Source of the DNA: JAZQLP01 sp045629205
GTDB taxonomy: Bacteria > Bacillota > Clostridia > Oscillospirales > UBA644
Direction of reading: 5' to 3'
Assembly: GCA_045629205.1 (NCBI GenBank)
Contig: JAZQQT010000137.1
Location: forward strand, 1 to 35,123
Length of the DNA stretch: 35,123 nt
Below, piece by piece: positions 14,726 through 24,400 of the stretch (positions within the stretch are counted from its first letter, which is position 1; the number at the start of each line of letters is the position of its first letter). The notes under the pieces are model-generated. The model had not been told where the DNA came from and ran no database searches. It saw nothing but the letters and a program-made list of their open reading frames with translations. A program made the translations under genes and the position numbers.

Positions 14726-16054
14726 ATGAAAAAATTTTTTTCGATGTTGCTTTTGATTTGTATTTCTTTATCATTTTTCTCGGCATGCGCAAAAAATCCC
14801 GATATTCTTACAGAAGAAGATGGCGGACTTGATTTCAACGGTGAAAAATTCATCATTCTCACGGAATGGTATACAAAAGATCTTCACCCCAATCGCGGCG
14901 GAAGCGCGTCGGACGACCGTATGCTCGACCGTTTTATCGATACGGAGAAGAATTTTAATCTCGTCTTCGACTATCCTCTGGTCGAAAGCATACCTGTTTA
15001 TATGCTCGGCAGATCCCTGTCGGGCAACTGTCATATAGATATGACCGAAATCAAAGACGCCAGCCTTTACGACGCATATCGTCAGGGCATGCTTCTTCCC
15101 GCTGCCGATGTCGTCAACGATGCGGGCAGCGATAAATGGAAATCTCCCGCAAACAACGCCGTTGCTCTTTTCGGCGGCAAAATGTATGGGATTTTCCCGA
15201 ATTACTGGGAATATGCTCCCGGCGTAATGGGGATGATAAATGTCAATCTCGACCGACTCGCCGAATATGATCTGGAAGATCCGCACGAAATAGTGGAAGC
15301 CGGTGAATGGAACTGGGAAAACTTCCGTGAATTTCTTAAAAAAATAACCTTTAACGACGGCGAAAGGGAATGGTGCGGTATGGGCATGGGCATCAACGGC
15401 GTCGGAGTTGCCTGTATATTCCCCTTTGTTCTGAGTAACGGCGGGCACTTCGTTACCGAAAGGGACGGAAGATATTATTCCGGCATAGACAGTCCCGAAG
15501 CCATGGAAGCATACGAATATATAGCCGATCTCGGAGCGAACGGACTTATCACCGAAGTTCATACCGACGAACCGGAATATTTCAACGGTCTTAAATGGAT
15601 GGCGACCTCGGGAGGTCCGTCGTCAAGCGACGATTTCAATATGGCTCAGTTCAGATATCCCTACGGTCCGCACGGAAACAAAGACACTGTTTCCACTATC
15701 ACTTACGGTTTCAATATGTGGGCATTTCCCATATTCTCAGCCTATACCGAAGATGAGGTGGGAACTGTCGCGGAATATCTGTTTGAACCGCTTGATGCGT
15801 CGGTTTACCCGAACGGCTGGAAAGACATAATCGAAGACACACTGTTCTGTTACACAAGCGAATACGAATATTATATCAAAGCCGCCGAGCAGGCCGAATT
15901 CATAGATATAAATATTCTTTACGATTCTTTCTGGCAGCTGAGCAACGCAATGCTCGACCTTTCAAAAGGAAACATTTCTCCCGCGCACGCGGTCGACGGT
16001 ATCACGGATTTCATCAACGAAGAAATAAATCAGAAATACAACCGACAAAAATAA
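14726..16054 (+). CDS. solute-binding-like lipoprotein G2 (mosaic)
   Basis: 442 residues, lipobox FSAC with Cys21, start supported by GGGGG (14716-14720). The mature protein is a mosaic by eye. Residues about 42-120 (EWYTK, DDRMLDRF, NLVFDYPLVE) follow G1. From the DKW motif onward it follows G4, including MGMGINGVGVACIFPFVL, EAMEAYEYIADLG and MWAFPIFSAYTEDE. The signal peptide and the NPDIL/KPDIL start of the mature protein are also shared with G4 (and G5). It looks like the product of recombination between neighbours. It leads the block G2-G5, after the candidate promoter at 14637-14665. Confidence 0.87.
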   Translation: MKKFFSMLLLICISLSFFSACAKNPDILTEEDGGLDFNGEKFIILTEWYTKDLHPNRGGSASDDRMLDRFIDTEKNFNLVFDYPLVESIPVYMLGRSLSGNCHIDMTEIKDASLYDAYRQGMLLPAADVVNDAGSDKWKSPANNAVALFGGKMYGIFPNYWEYAPGVMGMINVNLDRLAEYDLEDPHEIVEAGEWNWENFREFLKKITFNDGEREWCGMGMGINGVGVACIFPFVLSNGGHFVTERDGRYYSGIDSPEAMEAYEYIADLGANGLITEVHTDEPEYFNGLKWMATSGGPSSSDDFNMAQFRYPYGPHGNKDTVSTITYGFNMWAFPIFSAYTEDEVGTVAEYLFEPLDASVYPNGWKDIIEDTLFCYTSEYEYYIKAAEQAEFIDINILYDSFWQLSNAMLDLSKGNISPAHAVDGITDFINEEINQKYNRQK

Positions 16055-16089
16055 CAGACAAAAACCGACTGTGTTTTAGTGAGAACATT

Positions 16090-17418
16090 ATGAAAAAAAG
16101 ACTTCCGATTTTGCTTATTATATTATTTACATCGTCTTTGTTTTCCTCCTGCTCACAACCCGGATTTATCTTTAACGAAGGCGATGAAGAGCTCTGTTTT
16201 CACGGAAGTAATGTCACGATCGCCACGGGAAATTATCTGTGGTCATTTCCTCCCGTCCGCGGAACGAGCGCATCGGAAGACCGTATACTCGACCGTTTTG
16301 CTCAGGCGGAACAGAAATTCGATTTCAAAATCGATTATATTCTCGACATAAATCCCGCAGTTCGGTTCCTTTCGGCGGCGCTTACGGGAAGCATGCAGGT
16401 CGATTTTCTTTACAGCAGCAAATGGCAGCTGTATGAATGTTACCTCATCAATACCCTTCGTCCGACAGAGAACGTGATCTCTGACCCCGAAAGCGATAAA
16501 TGGTTCTCGCCGATGAACAAAGGGATCGGTCTTTACGGCGGCAAGATGTATTGTATCTTTCCCAATTACTGGGAAACCGCGCCGCTGCTTTCCGGTATGA
16601 TGAACGTCAATATGGACGCTCTCGGAGAATACGGGATAAACAGTCCGTATGAATATATAGAAACAGGCGAATGGAACTGGGAAAATTTCCGCTCCTTCCT
16701 CGAAAAAATCAAATTCCGCGACGGCGACCGCGAATGGCGGGGTCTGGGAATGCTTTTCGGCGGCGAATACGGAGGGATTTTAGAGGTTTTTCCCTTTGTT
16801 CTGAGTAACGGCGGTTCGTTTATAAAAGAAATCAACGGAAGATATCTTCTCAACGTCGACAGTCCCGAAGCAATGGAGACATATGATTTTATCGCAAATC
16901 TCGGAGCGGCAGGTCTGCTGGACGAAATCCCGGTAGACGATCCCGCCTATATATCCGGCGAAAAATGGATACTTACCTGCGGTTATTACAGAACAAGCGA
17001 CGTCTTCAATATTGCCCAGATACGATATCCTTACGGCCCACGCGGAAACAAAGATACTTTTTCCGTTTTTTTATCCGAAGAAATCGTCTGGTCATTCCCG
17101 ATTTTCTCGGCGTATGCAGAGGAAGAAATAGGCGCAGTAGCCGAATATTTCTTTGAGCCGCTCTCTCCCTCCGTTTATCCGAACGGGTGGAAGAACGTCA
17201 TTGACGACAACGTTTTTTACTATCCCGGAGAATTGGAATATTATATCAACGGCGTCAGGCACGCGGAGTTTATAGATACGGATGTTTACCATGATTCCGC
17301 TGTTCTGTTCAACAGCGCGTTGATCGGTATCAAACAAGGTGTCCTGTCTCCCTCAGCCGCGATAGATTCGGTGATCGAAATAATGGCAGAAGAAATAAAC
17401 GAAAAATACAATAAATGA
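16090..17418 (+). CDS. solute-binding-like lipoprotein G3
   Basis: 442 residues, lipobox FSSC with Cys21. It shares the FLSAALTGSMQVDFLY and ENVISDPESDKW segments with G4 and G5, and the PGF start of the mature protein with G1 and G9. The segment before PFVLSNGG is its own: FGGEYGGILEV replaces GINGVGVACI of G2 and G4, although G3 lies between them. This is a region where ligand specificity could differ. The ribosome binding site is weak (GTGAG about nine bases before the ATG), so its translation may be lower than that of the flanking copies. Confidence 0.87.
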   Translation: MKKRLPILLIILFTSSLFSSCSQPGFIFNEGDEELCFHGSNVTIATGNYLWSFPPVRGTSASEDRILDRFAQAEQKFDFKIDYILDINPAVRFLSAALTGSMQVDFLYSSKWQLYECYLINTLRPTENVISDPESDKWFSPMNKGIGLYGGKMYCIFPNYWETAPLLSGMMNVNMDALGEYGINSPYEYIETGEWNWENFRSFLEKIKFRDGDREWRGLGMLFGGEYGGILEVFPFVLSNGGSFIKEINGRYLLNVDSPEAMETYDFIANLGAAGLLDEIPVDDPAYISGEKWILTCGYYRTSDVFNIAQIRYPYGPRGNKDTFSVFLSEEIVWSFPIFSAYAEEEIGAVAEYFFEPLSPSVYPNGWKNVIDDNVFYYPGELEYYINGVRHAEFIDTDVYHDSAVLFNSALIGIKQGVLSPSAAIDSVIEIMAEEINEKYNK

Positions 17419-17467
17419 TTTTATCACGCAAAAACGCGGACCCGCATTTTATATTACGGAGGTCACT

Positions 17468-18793
17468 ATGAAAAGACTTTTCCCGATTCTGCTTATGATC
17501 TGCATTTCTTTATCGTTTTTCTCGGCGTGCGCAAAAAAGCCCGACATTCTTATTGACGAGAACGACGGCGGACTTGATTTTAACGGCAACAAAATCGTAA
17601 TCGCTCTCGGTCCGTATATGTGGAACTATCCTCCCGAAAGAGGAGGAAGCGCCTCATCCGACCGTCTGCTCGACCGCTATGAGGAAACGCAAAAAGAATT
17701 CAATTTCACTTTTGATTTTCTCGAAGGGATAAATCCGGCAACACACTTTCTGTCGGCGGCGCTTTCGGGCAGTATGCAGGCTGATTTTCTATACTGCAGC
17801 AATTCTCAGATTTATGACGCCTATCTTATCAACACTCTTTTGCCGATAGAAAACGTTATCGACGATCCCGAAAGCGATAAATGGAAATCACCGGCGAACA
17901 ACGGAAAAGGTCTTTACGGCGGAAAAATGTATGCGCTCTTTCCGAATCACTGGGATTCCTCTCCGGGTATTTTCGGTATGATAACGATCAATACCGACCT
18001 GCTTGACGAATACGATATAGCGTCGCCTATAGATATTATCGAATCGGGCGAGTGGGATTGGGAGAATTTCCGCGCGTTTCTGCGGCAAACGGCTTTCAAA
18101 GACGGCGAAAAAGAGTGGCTCGGTATGGGTATGGGGATCAACGGCGTCGGCGTCGCCTGTATTTTCCCCTTTGTCCTCACCAACGGCGGCTCATTCATGA
18201 AAGAAACAGACGGAAGATACACACTTGAAATAAACAGTCCAGAAGCCATGGAAGCATACGAATACATAGCCGATCTCGGTTCAGAAGGTTTGATTACCGA
18301 AGTTCCAAACAGTGACCCGTCATACAATAACGGCGAAAAGTGGATGCTTACTTCCGGAGGAGCCGGAACCAGCGACGAGTTCAACGTGGCTCAGGTCCGT
18401 TATCCATACGGACCAAGCGGCAGCAAGGATACCGTTTCTACAATATCGCTGGGATATACTATGTGGGCGTTCCCGATTTTCTCGGCATATACCGAAGACG
18501 AAATAGGAGAAGTCGCGGAATTTATGTTCGAGCCTCTCGACGCGTCTTTGTATCCGAACGGATGGAAAGATTATATGAAGGACAATATATTTACCTACGA
18601 CAGCGAATATGAATATTATATCAAAGGCGTCGACCGGGCCGAGTATATCGATATGGATATACTCAATGATTCTTTCTGGAAACTCAGCAACGCGATGTAT
18701 GATATATTCAAAGGGAATCAGTCCCCGACCAACGCAATCGACGCCGTCTACGACGTGATCTTCGAGGAAATAAACGAAAAGTATAATAGATAG
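17468..18793 (+). CDS. solute-binding-like lipoprotein G4
   Basis: 441 residues, lipobox FSAC with Cys21, strong ribosome binding site GGAGGT (17458-17463). Its N-terminal half groups with G3 and G5 (INPATHFLSAALSGSMQAD). Its C-terminal half is nearly a duplicate of G2, with the same block MGMGINGVGVACIFPFVL. FPNHWD stands in place of FPNYWE. The C-terminal EEINEKYNR is shared with G3 and G11. Like the others it should be lipid-anchored and bind an extracellular solute, with the ligand unknown. Confidence 0.87.
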   Translation: MKRLFPILLMICISLSFFSACAKKPDILIDENDGGLDFNGNKIVIALGPYMWNYPPERGGSASSDRLLDRYEETQKEFNFTFDFLEGINPATHFLSAALSGSMQADFLYCSNSQIYDAYLINTLLPIENVIDDPESDKWKSPANNGKGLYGGKMYALFPNHWDSSPGIFGMITINTDLLDEYDIASPIDIIESGEWDWENFRAFLRQTAFKDGEKEWLGMGMGINGVGVACIFPFVLTNGGSFMKETDGRYTLEINSPEAMEAYEYIADLGSEGLITEVPNSDPSYNNGEKWMLTSGGAGTSDEFNVAQVRYPYGPSGSKDTVSTISLGYTMWAFPIFSAYTEDEIGEVAEFMFEPLDASLYPNGWKDYMKDNIFTYDSEYEYYIKGVDRAEYIDMDILNDSFWKLSNAMYDIFKGNQSPTNAIDAVYDVIFEEINEKYNR

Positions 18794-18834
18794 ACACATA
18801 TATATTACATTTGTATTATACGAAAGGGGTTATT

Positions 18835-20133
18835 ATGAAAAAAGCACTTTCGCTGTCACTTTTGATTGCTCTCTCTTTATCTCTTTTCTCGGCATGCGCA
18901 ACAAAACCGGATATTCTGATTAACGAAGAAGACTCTCTCGATTTTGCAGGCGGAAAGGTCGTAATCGCCGTATCCGACTGCATACATGATTTTCCTCCGC
19001 AAAAAGGCGGAACAGCTTCCGAAGACCGTCTGCTCGACAGACTGGCGGAAACCGAAAAAAAATTCAATCTCGAATTTGATTACATGAAGAACATAAATCC
19101 TTCCACGACATTTCTGTCCGGCGCCTTTTCGGGCGGTCTGCAGGCCGATTTGCTATACACCTGCAACAAGCAGCTGCATGACGCGTATCAGATTAATACG
19201 ATCCTGCCCGCCGAAAACGTAATATCAGACCCTGAAAGTGAAAAATGGGCGTCTCCCGCAATCGCTGCAAAAGGACTTTACGGAGGAAAAATATACGGTA
19301 TTTTCCCGAATTACTGGGAGTTTGCGCCGGACATACTCGGGCTGCTCAACACCGATATGGATATCCTTTCCGAATATCAGATCGACGATCCTCATGAGAT
19401 TATCGAGGCAGGCGAATGGAACTGGGATAATTTCCGTGAGTTTCTGCGAAAGACGACCTTCACCGACGGCGAACGGAAATACGTCGGCATGGATATCAAC
19501 AGAAACGGTGTCGCAAGCCTGTTCCCGTTTGTTCTCAGCAACGGAGGCTCGTTTATTACCCAATCAAACGGACGGACGGTCCTTAATATAAACAGTCCGG
19601 AAGCAGCCGAAGCCTATGAATTCATAGCCGGTCTCGGCGCGGACGGTCTCATCGTCGAGACATACGACTCATCAGAAGTGAAAACGGTGACGAGCTCCGG
19701 CGGACCGCAAACCAGCGAAGAAATCAATATAGCTCAGTTCAGGTTTCCATACGGTCCGAAAGGAAACAAAGACACGGTTTCAACACTTACTACAGATATC
19801 CGTCTGTGGGCTTTCCCGATTTTTTCGGTGTATACGGAAGAAGAAATCGGCGAGCTTGCGGAATTCATGTTCGAGCCGCTGAGTAAAAGTTTTCCGAACG
19901 GATGGAAGGATACCGTCAACGACAATATATTCTATTACGAAAGCGAATTTGAATATTATCTGAAGGGCGTTGAACAGTCAGAATATATCGACATGTATAT
20001 TTTCATTGATTCTTTCACTCTTTACAGTAAATCAATTCTTGAAATCCTCAGAAACGATCAGTCCTCCGTGAATGCCATAGACTCGATTTACGAGGTCATA
20101 AGCAAAGATATAGACGAACACTACAATAAATAA
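18835..20133 (+). CDS. solute-binding-like lipoprotein G5
   Basis: At 432 residues this is the shortest copy; lipobox FSAC with Cys21. ATG 18835 is chosen over 18811 because AAAGGGG (18823-18829) sits five bases before it and the signal peptide then starts with MKKALS. A deletion around residue 285 removes the W of the KWM..SGG element seen in most copies (here VKTVTSSGG). The segment before PFVLSNGG is INRNGVASLF. It is the last gene of the G2-G5 block, and a 189-base gap with a hairpin follows. Confidence 0.87.
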   Translation: MKKALSLSLLIALSLSLFSACATKPDILINEEDSLDFAGGKVVIAVSDCIHDFPPQKGGTASEDRLLDRLAETEKKFNLEFDYMKNINPSTTFLSGAFSGGLQADLLYTCNKQLHDAYQINTILPAENVISDPESEKWASPAIAAKGLYGGKIYGIFPNYWEFAPDILGLLNTDMDILSEYQIDDPHEIIEAGEWNWDNFREFLRKTTFTDGERKYVGMDINRNGVASLFPFVLSNGGSFITQSNGRTVLNINSPEAAEAYEFIAGLGADGLIVETYDSSEVKTVTSSGGPQTSEEINIAQFRFPYGPKGNKDTVSTLTTDIRLWAFPIFSVYTEEEIGELAEFMFEPLSKSFPNGWKDTVNDNIFYYESEFEYYLKGVEQSEYIDMYIFIDSFTLYSKSILEILRNDQSSVNAIDSIYEVISKDIDEHYNK

Positions 20134-20134
20134 T

Positions 20135-20183
20135 CCCCGGAATCCGCGAAAACCCCGGAATCGAAGCGGTTCATTCCGGAATC
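20135..20183 (+). repeat. CCGGAATC repeats and hairpin in the G5-G6 gap
   Basis: CCCCGGAATC occurs at 20135-20144 and 20153-20162, and TTCCGGAATC at 20174-20183. CCGGAAT (20155-20161) pairs with ATTCCGG (20173-20179), a perfect 7-bp stem right after the G5 stop. There is no T run. CTGACA (20250-20255) and TATTAT (20271-20276), with a short 15-bp spacer, are the only promoter-like pair in the gap. Confidence 0.5.
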
Positions 20184-20322
20184 TGACGGCAAAACATCCT
20201 GAAAAAGGCAAAAAAACAAACAACATAACAAACGCGATTTCCGTCCAATCTGACAAATTACCCATAATTATATTATCCGTAATAACAAAGCAAAGTTAAA
20301 ATTTACTTTTTGTGAGGTTGTC

Positions 20323-21633
20323 ATGAAAAAAGCACTTTCGCTGTTGCTCCTGCTATGCCTTTCCCTGTCATTCATCTCTGCCTGCGCGACCTCCGATATC
20401 ACTATTGATGACGAAAACGAAGCTCTCGATTTCCGCGGAGGAAAAATCGTGATTTCCGAAGGGGCGTGGATCGACCATTATCCGCTCACCAAAGGAGTAT
20501 CGTCATCCGCCGACCGTGAGATCAAGCGTTATGCCGAAACAGAAAAAGAGTTTAACTGTAAATTTGATTATGATCTCGACATTATTCCCGCAACCACGTT
20601 TCTGTCGGCATTGCTCTCAGGCAACGGGATACAGTCCGATCTGCTGTATTGTCAGAACAAACATCTGTATGAGTCATACCTTATCAACACGCTTATTCCC
20701 ACGGAAAATATACTTTCGGATCCCATTTCCGACAAATGGAAAGTCCCGTCAAGAAACGGCTGCGGCTACTACGGAGGGAAATATTACGGTTTTTTCCCGA
20801 ATTACTGGGAAATCACGCCGAATCTCACCGGTTTTGTGATGATAAATCTTACCGTTCTCGAAAAATACAGTATTGATGATCCGCATGAAATCATAGAAGC
20901 CGGAGAATGGGATTGGGAGCATTTCAGAGAATTTCTCGCAAAAACAGTCATCAGCGACGGCGACACCCAATGGAAAGGCATGCTCGTTCATGCATTCGGC
21001 CCGGGAGCCGAATGTATTATGCCGTTTCTGCTCGCAAACGGAGCAAGATATGTGACCGAGACGGACGGCAGATGGACGTGTCAGATCAACAGCCCGGAAG
21101 CAATCGAGGCTCTTGGATACGTTCGGTCGCTTGCGGCAGAAGGACTTTTCCACACTGCGGCGTCAGGTTCCTCCGATAAGTATATGGTAAGCTCCGGAAA
21201 CGGGTTGTCATCGGACAGTGAAAACACGGTATGCGGTGTCCGATACCCTTACGGACCAAGAGGAAATAAAGATATCGTCTCGGTCATAAACACGCACGAA
21301 AGGATCTGGGGCTTCCCGATTTTCTCGGCGTATACCGAAGACGAAATCGGCACCGTGGCTGAATATCTGTTTGAACCGCTCGACGAACTTTATCCCAACG
21401 GATGGAAGGACATTATAGAAGACAAATACTTTTTTTACACTGAAGATTTTGAATACTACATAAAAAGCGCCGCTCAATCCGAATATATCGATAACTCCAT
21501 ACTCGAAGACTCTTTCTGGATACTCGACGAAGCTCTGATTTCGGCGACAAACGGTATGCAATCACCCGAAATCGCGCTTGAAAACGCAGCCGAAATGATT
21601 CAGGAAGAAGTAAACGAAAAATACAACAGATAA
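20323..21633 (+). CDS. solute-binding-like lipoprotein G6
   Basis: 436 residues, lipobox ISAC with Cys21. Its signal peptide is almost the same as that of G7, at DNA level too. The mature domain instead pairs with the distant G11: both have SIDDPHEIIEAGEWDWE or a close variant, a GPGAE/GTGTN segment, the TETDGRWTC/TEADGRWTC strand and PEIALE near the end. It lacks the W of the KWM element (DKYMVSSG). G6 and G11 therefore bracket the G7-G10 subgroup, as expected if that subgroup expanded between them. GTGAGG lies nine bases before the ATG. Confidence 0.87.
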   Translation: MKKALSLLLLLCLSLSFISACATSDITIDDENEALDFRGGKIVISEGAWIDHYPLTKGVSSSADREIKRYAETEKEFNCKFDYDLDIIPATTFLSALLSGNGIQSDLLYCQNKHLYESYLINTLIPTENILSDPISDKWKVPSRNGCGYYGGKYYGFFPNYWEITPNLTGFVMINLTVLEKYSIDDPHEIIEAGEWDWEHFREFLAKTVISDGDTQWKGMLVHAFGPGAECIMPFLLANGARYVTETDGRWTCQINSPEAIEALGYVRSLAAEGLFHTAASGSSDKYMVSSGNGLSSDSENTVCGVRYPYGPRGNKDIVSVINTHERIWGFPIFSAYTEDEIGTVAEYLFEPLDELYPNGWKDIIEDKYFFYTEDFEYYIKSAAQSEYIDNSILEDSFWILDEALISATNGMQSPEIALENAAEMIQEEVNEKYNR

Positions 21634-21692
21634 CGCAATTTCTCAAATTACGGCATTGATATAAAAATATATATTATTTATTTGAGGTCATT

Positions 21693-23000
21693 ATGAAAAA
21701 AGCACTTTCGCTGTTACTCATGCTATGCATTTCCCTGTCATTCATCTCTGCCTGCGCGAAATCCGATCCGATGGAAACGGAGGACGACGAAAGCCTTAAT
21801 TTACGGGGAGACGTTCTCAAGGTATATTTGGGCGAACATACCGGTCAGGTCGGAAAAAAAGGCGGTTCCGCGTCGTCTGACAGAGAATATGAAAGAATAA
21901 TCGAAACGCAGAATAAATTCAATTTCAAGTTTGAATATAACCGGGTTGCCAATGTCGCAAACGCTTTTCTTGCCGGTTCTCTTTCCGGAGGAATGCGCGC
22001 GGATCTTCTTAAAGGAACGCCGACTGAGGTTTACGGATCATATCTGATCAATACCCTTATTCCCGCCGAAAATGTAGTAGACGACATTACGAGCGACAAA
22101 TGGAAACCGGCAGGTCAGCAGGGCTGCGGAACTTTTGACGGAATAAGATATTCGGTTTTCCCGAATTACTGGGAATCCGCGCCGACGATATACGGCGTTA
22201 TCAACCTCAATCTTACGGTTATGGACGGATACGGCATTCAGCCCCCTTACGATATTATCGAGGCCGGCGAATGGGACTGGGAACATTTCAGAGAATTTCT
22301 GAGACAGACCGCCTTTACCGACGGCGATAAAGTATGGAGAGGTCTCGGAATGGCTACGCTTTGGGGTGAAACCATGCTCCCCTTTATTCTCAGCAACGGC
22401 GGAAGTTATATTACGTCTTCAAACGGTAAATACAAGTCCGCCATCGACAGCGAAGAAGCGATAGAAGCGTTGGAATTTGCCCAGTCACTCGTTGAAGAAG
22501 ACATTATGAGCGACATCCCGTCAGGCTACGATTGGTCATCGGGAATTTCCTGGATGATCCGCTCCGACAGAATCTATACAAGTTCCGTAGACGAAATGGA
22601 GCCGATCAGATATCCTTACGGTCCAAAAGGAAACAAAGACACCGTTTCCACCATCACAAAAGGCGACGTCATGTATGCATTCCCGATTTTCTCGGCATAC
22701 TCCGAAGACGAAATCGGCACGGTTGCGGAATTTATGTTCGAGCCGCTCAGCGAGCTCTATCCCAACGGATGGAAAGACCTTTATGAAGATACCGTCTTTT
22801 TCAATCACGAAGACTTTGTATACTATCTGCACAGCGTTGAAGAAGCAACCTACCTCAATGATGCGGCGTTATACGATTCTTATGCGGAGTTCGGTTCGGC
22901 GATGAGATCGGTCCTCTTCGGGTCGGCAACACCCGAGGCGGCGATCGAATCGGGTATAGACATCATTCAGGCAGACATCGACAAGCACTACAATAAATAA
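21693..23000 (+). CDS. solute-binding-like lipoprotein G7
   Basis: 435 residues, lipobox ISAC with Cys21, GAGG at 21684-21687. It is the first member of the G7-G10 subgroup, marked by TGQVGKKGGSASSDREY, FLAGSLSGG, WRGLGM and GSATPEAAIES. It has WGETMLPFILSNGG before the hinge region. It shares long stretches of identical DNA with G8, including 47 bases at 22653-22699. The signal peptide is of the G6 kind, not the G8-G10 kind, so a change of signal type falls between G7 and G8. Confidence 0.87.
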   Translation: MKKALSLLLMLCISLSFISACAKSDPMETEDDESLNLRGDVLKVYLGEHTGQVGKKGGSASSDREYERIIETQNKFNFKFEYNRVANVANAFLAGSLSGGMRADLLKGTPTEVYGSYLINTLIPAENVVDDITSDKWKPAGQQGCGTFDGIRYSVFPNYWESAPTIYGVINLNLTVMDGYGIQPPYDIIEAGEWDWEHFREFLRQTAFTDGDKVWRGLGMATLWGETMLPFILSNGGSYITSSNGKYKSAIDSEEAIEALEFAQSLVEEDIMSDIPSGYDWSSGISWMIRSDRIYTSSVDEMEPIRYPYGPKGNKDTVSTITKGDVMYAFPIFSAYSEDEIGTVAEFMFEPLSELYPNGWKDLYEDTVFFNHEDFVYYLHSVEEATYLNDAALYDSYAEFGSAMRSVLFGSATPEAAIESGIDIIQADIDKHYNK

Positions 23001-23047
23001 AATCATTCCGGTAAATATTTATCTATAAAAATTACTCAGAGGTTTTT

Positions 23048-24355
23048 ATGAAAAAAATCCTTGCACTGATCGTTCTTTCGGCAATGACCGTATCCTTTTT
23101 TTCCGCCTGCGGGAAACCGGATATACTGAAAGAAACCGACAATTCCGATATTGATTTTCTCGGTGAAACGATTAAAGTGTATATGAATACATGGACCGGT
23201 CAAGTAGAAAAAAAAGGCGGTTCCGCGTCCTCGGACAGAGAATACGACAGAATCATAGACACACAGGATAAATTCAATTTCAAATTCGAATACGTTCGTG
23301 TATCGAGCGTATCGAACTCATTTCTTGCGGGTTCTCTTTCCGGAGGTATACGCGCCGATCTTATGAAAGAAGGACCTCTGGAAATTTACAACGCGTATGC
23401 GATCAATACCTTGAAACCTGCCGAAAATGTCGTAAACGACGCTTCACAGGACAAATGGAAAGCAGCAGGACAAAGTGATTCCGAAACATTTAACGGTATA
23501 AAATACGGGGTTTTCCCGAATTACTGGGAAAACGCTCCGTCAATATGCGGATTTATCAACCTCAATCTTACAATTATGGATTCGTATGACATTCAGCCCC
23601 CTTACGATATTATCGAGGCGGGCGAATGGGACTGGGAACATTTCAGGGCATTTTTAAGGCAAACGGCATTTGTCGACGGAACTCAGACATGGAGAGGGCT
23701 GGGAATGATCATTACCTGGGGAGAAACCATGCTCCCGTTCATTCTCGGCAACGGCGGAAGCTATATTACATATTCGAACGGCAAATACAAGGCCGCCATC
23801 GACAGTGAGGAAGCGATAGAAGCGCTGGAATTTGCACAGACCCTCGTCGAAGAAGATATTTTGAGCGATATTCCATCGGGCTATGATCTGACAAGCGAAA
23901 TATCATGGATGATTTACTCAAGTTACATTTCCGCCAGCTCGGAGGAGGAAATTGAGCCTATCAGATATCCGTATGGACCTCACGGGAACAAAGACACCGT
24001 TTCCGCTATCACAAAAGGCGACGTCATGTATGCATTCCCGATTTTCTCGGCATATACAGATGAGGAATTAGGCGCCGTAGCCGAATATATGTTCGAGCCG
24101 CTGAGCGACATATATCCGAACGGATGGAAAGACATATATGAAGACACGGTTTTCTTCAATCACGAAGACTTTGTATACTATCTGCACAGCGTTGAGGAAG
24201 CAACATACCTCGACGAGGCAGCCTTGAGTTATTCTCACGTGAAATTCGGAGACGCAATGAGACTTGTTCTGAACGGGTCGGCAACACCCGAAGCGGCGAT
24301 CGAATCGGTTATAGACATTCTTCAGGCAGACATCGACGAGCACTACAATAAATAA
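23048..24355 (+). CDS. solute-binding-like lipoprotein G8
   Basis: 435 residues, signal MKKILALIVLSAMTVSFFSAC with Cys21, AGAGG at 23038-23042. The body is closest to G7 (IQPPYDIIEAGEWDWEHF, NHEDFVYYLHSVEEATYL), while the signal peptide is shared with G9 and G10. The start of the mature protein, KPDIL, is that of G4 and G5. It is thus another patchwork of segments found elsewhere in the array. Confidence 0.87.
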   Translation: MKKILALIVLSAMTVSFFSACGKPDILKETDNSDIDFLGETIKVYMNTWTGQVEKKGGSASSDREYDRIIDTQDKFNFKFEYVRVSSVSNSFLAGSLSGGIRADLMKEGPLEIYNAYAINTLKPAENVVNDASQDKWKAAGQSDSETFNGIKYGVFPNYWENAPSICGFINLNLTIMDSYDIQPPYDIIEAGEWDWEHFRAFLRQTAFVDGTQTWRGLGMIITWGETMLPFILGNGGSYITYSNGKYKAAIDSEEAIEALEFAQTLVEEDILSDIPSGYDLTSEISWMIYSSYISASSEEEIEPIRYPYGPHGNKDTVSAITKGDVMYAFPIFSAYTDEELGAVAEYMFEPLSDIYPNGWKDIYEDTVFFNHEDFVYYLHSVEEATYLDEAALSYSHVKFGDAMRLVLNGSATPEAAIESVIDILQADIDEHYNK

Positions 24356-24400
24356 TAACCTTTTACGTAAATATGCATAAATATATTTTTTGAGGCTGTT
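24356..24400 (+). repeat. 45-bp intergenic duplicate, copy 1 (before G9)
   Basis: The whole gap between G8 and G9 matches the gap between G9 and G10 (25712-25756) in length and in 42 of 45 bases; the three differences are C/T changes. It contains the GAGG ribosome binding site. The duplication unit was therefore gene plus gap. Confidence 0.85.

Noticed and set aside
14771..15562. 263-codon minus-strand frame
   Set aside because: It is a mirror of the conserved G2 reading frame; similar antisense frames recur in other array copies because of shared codon use.
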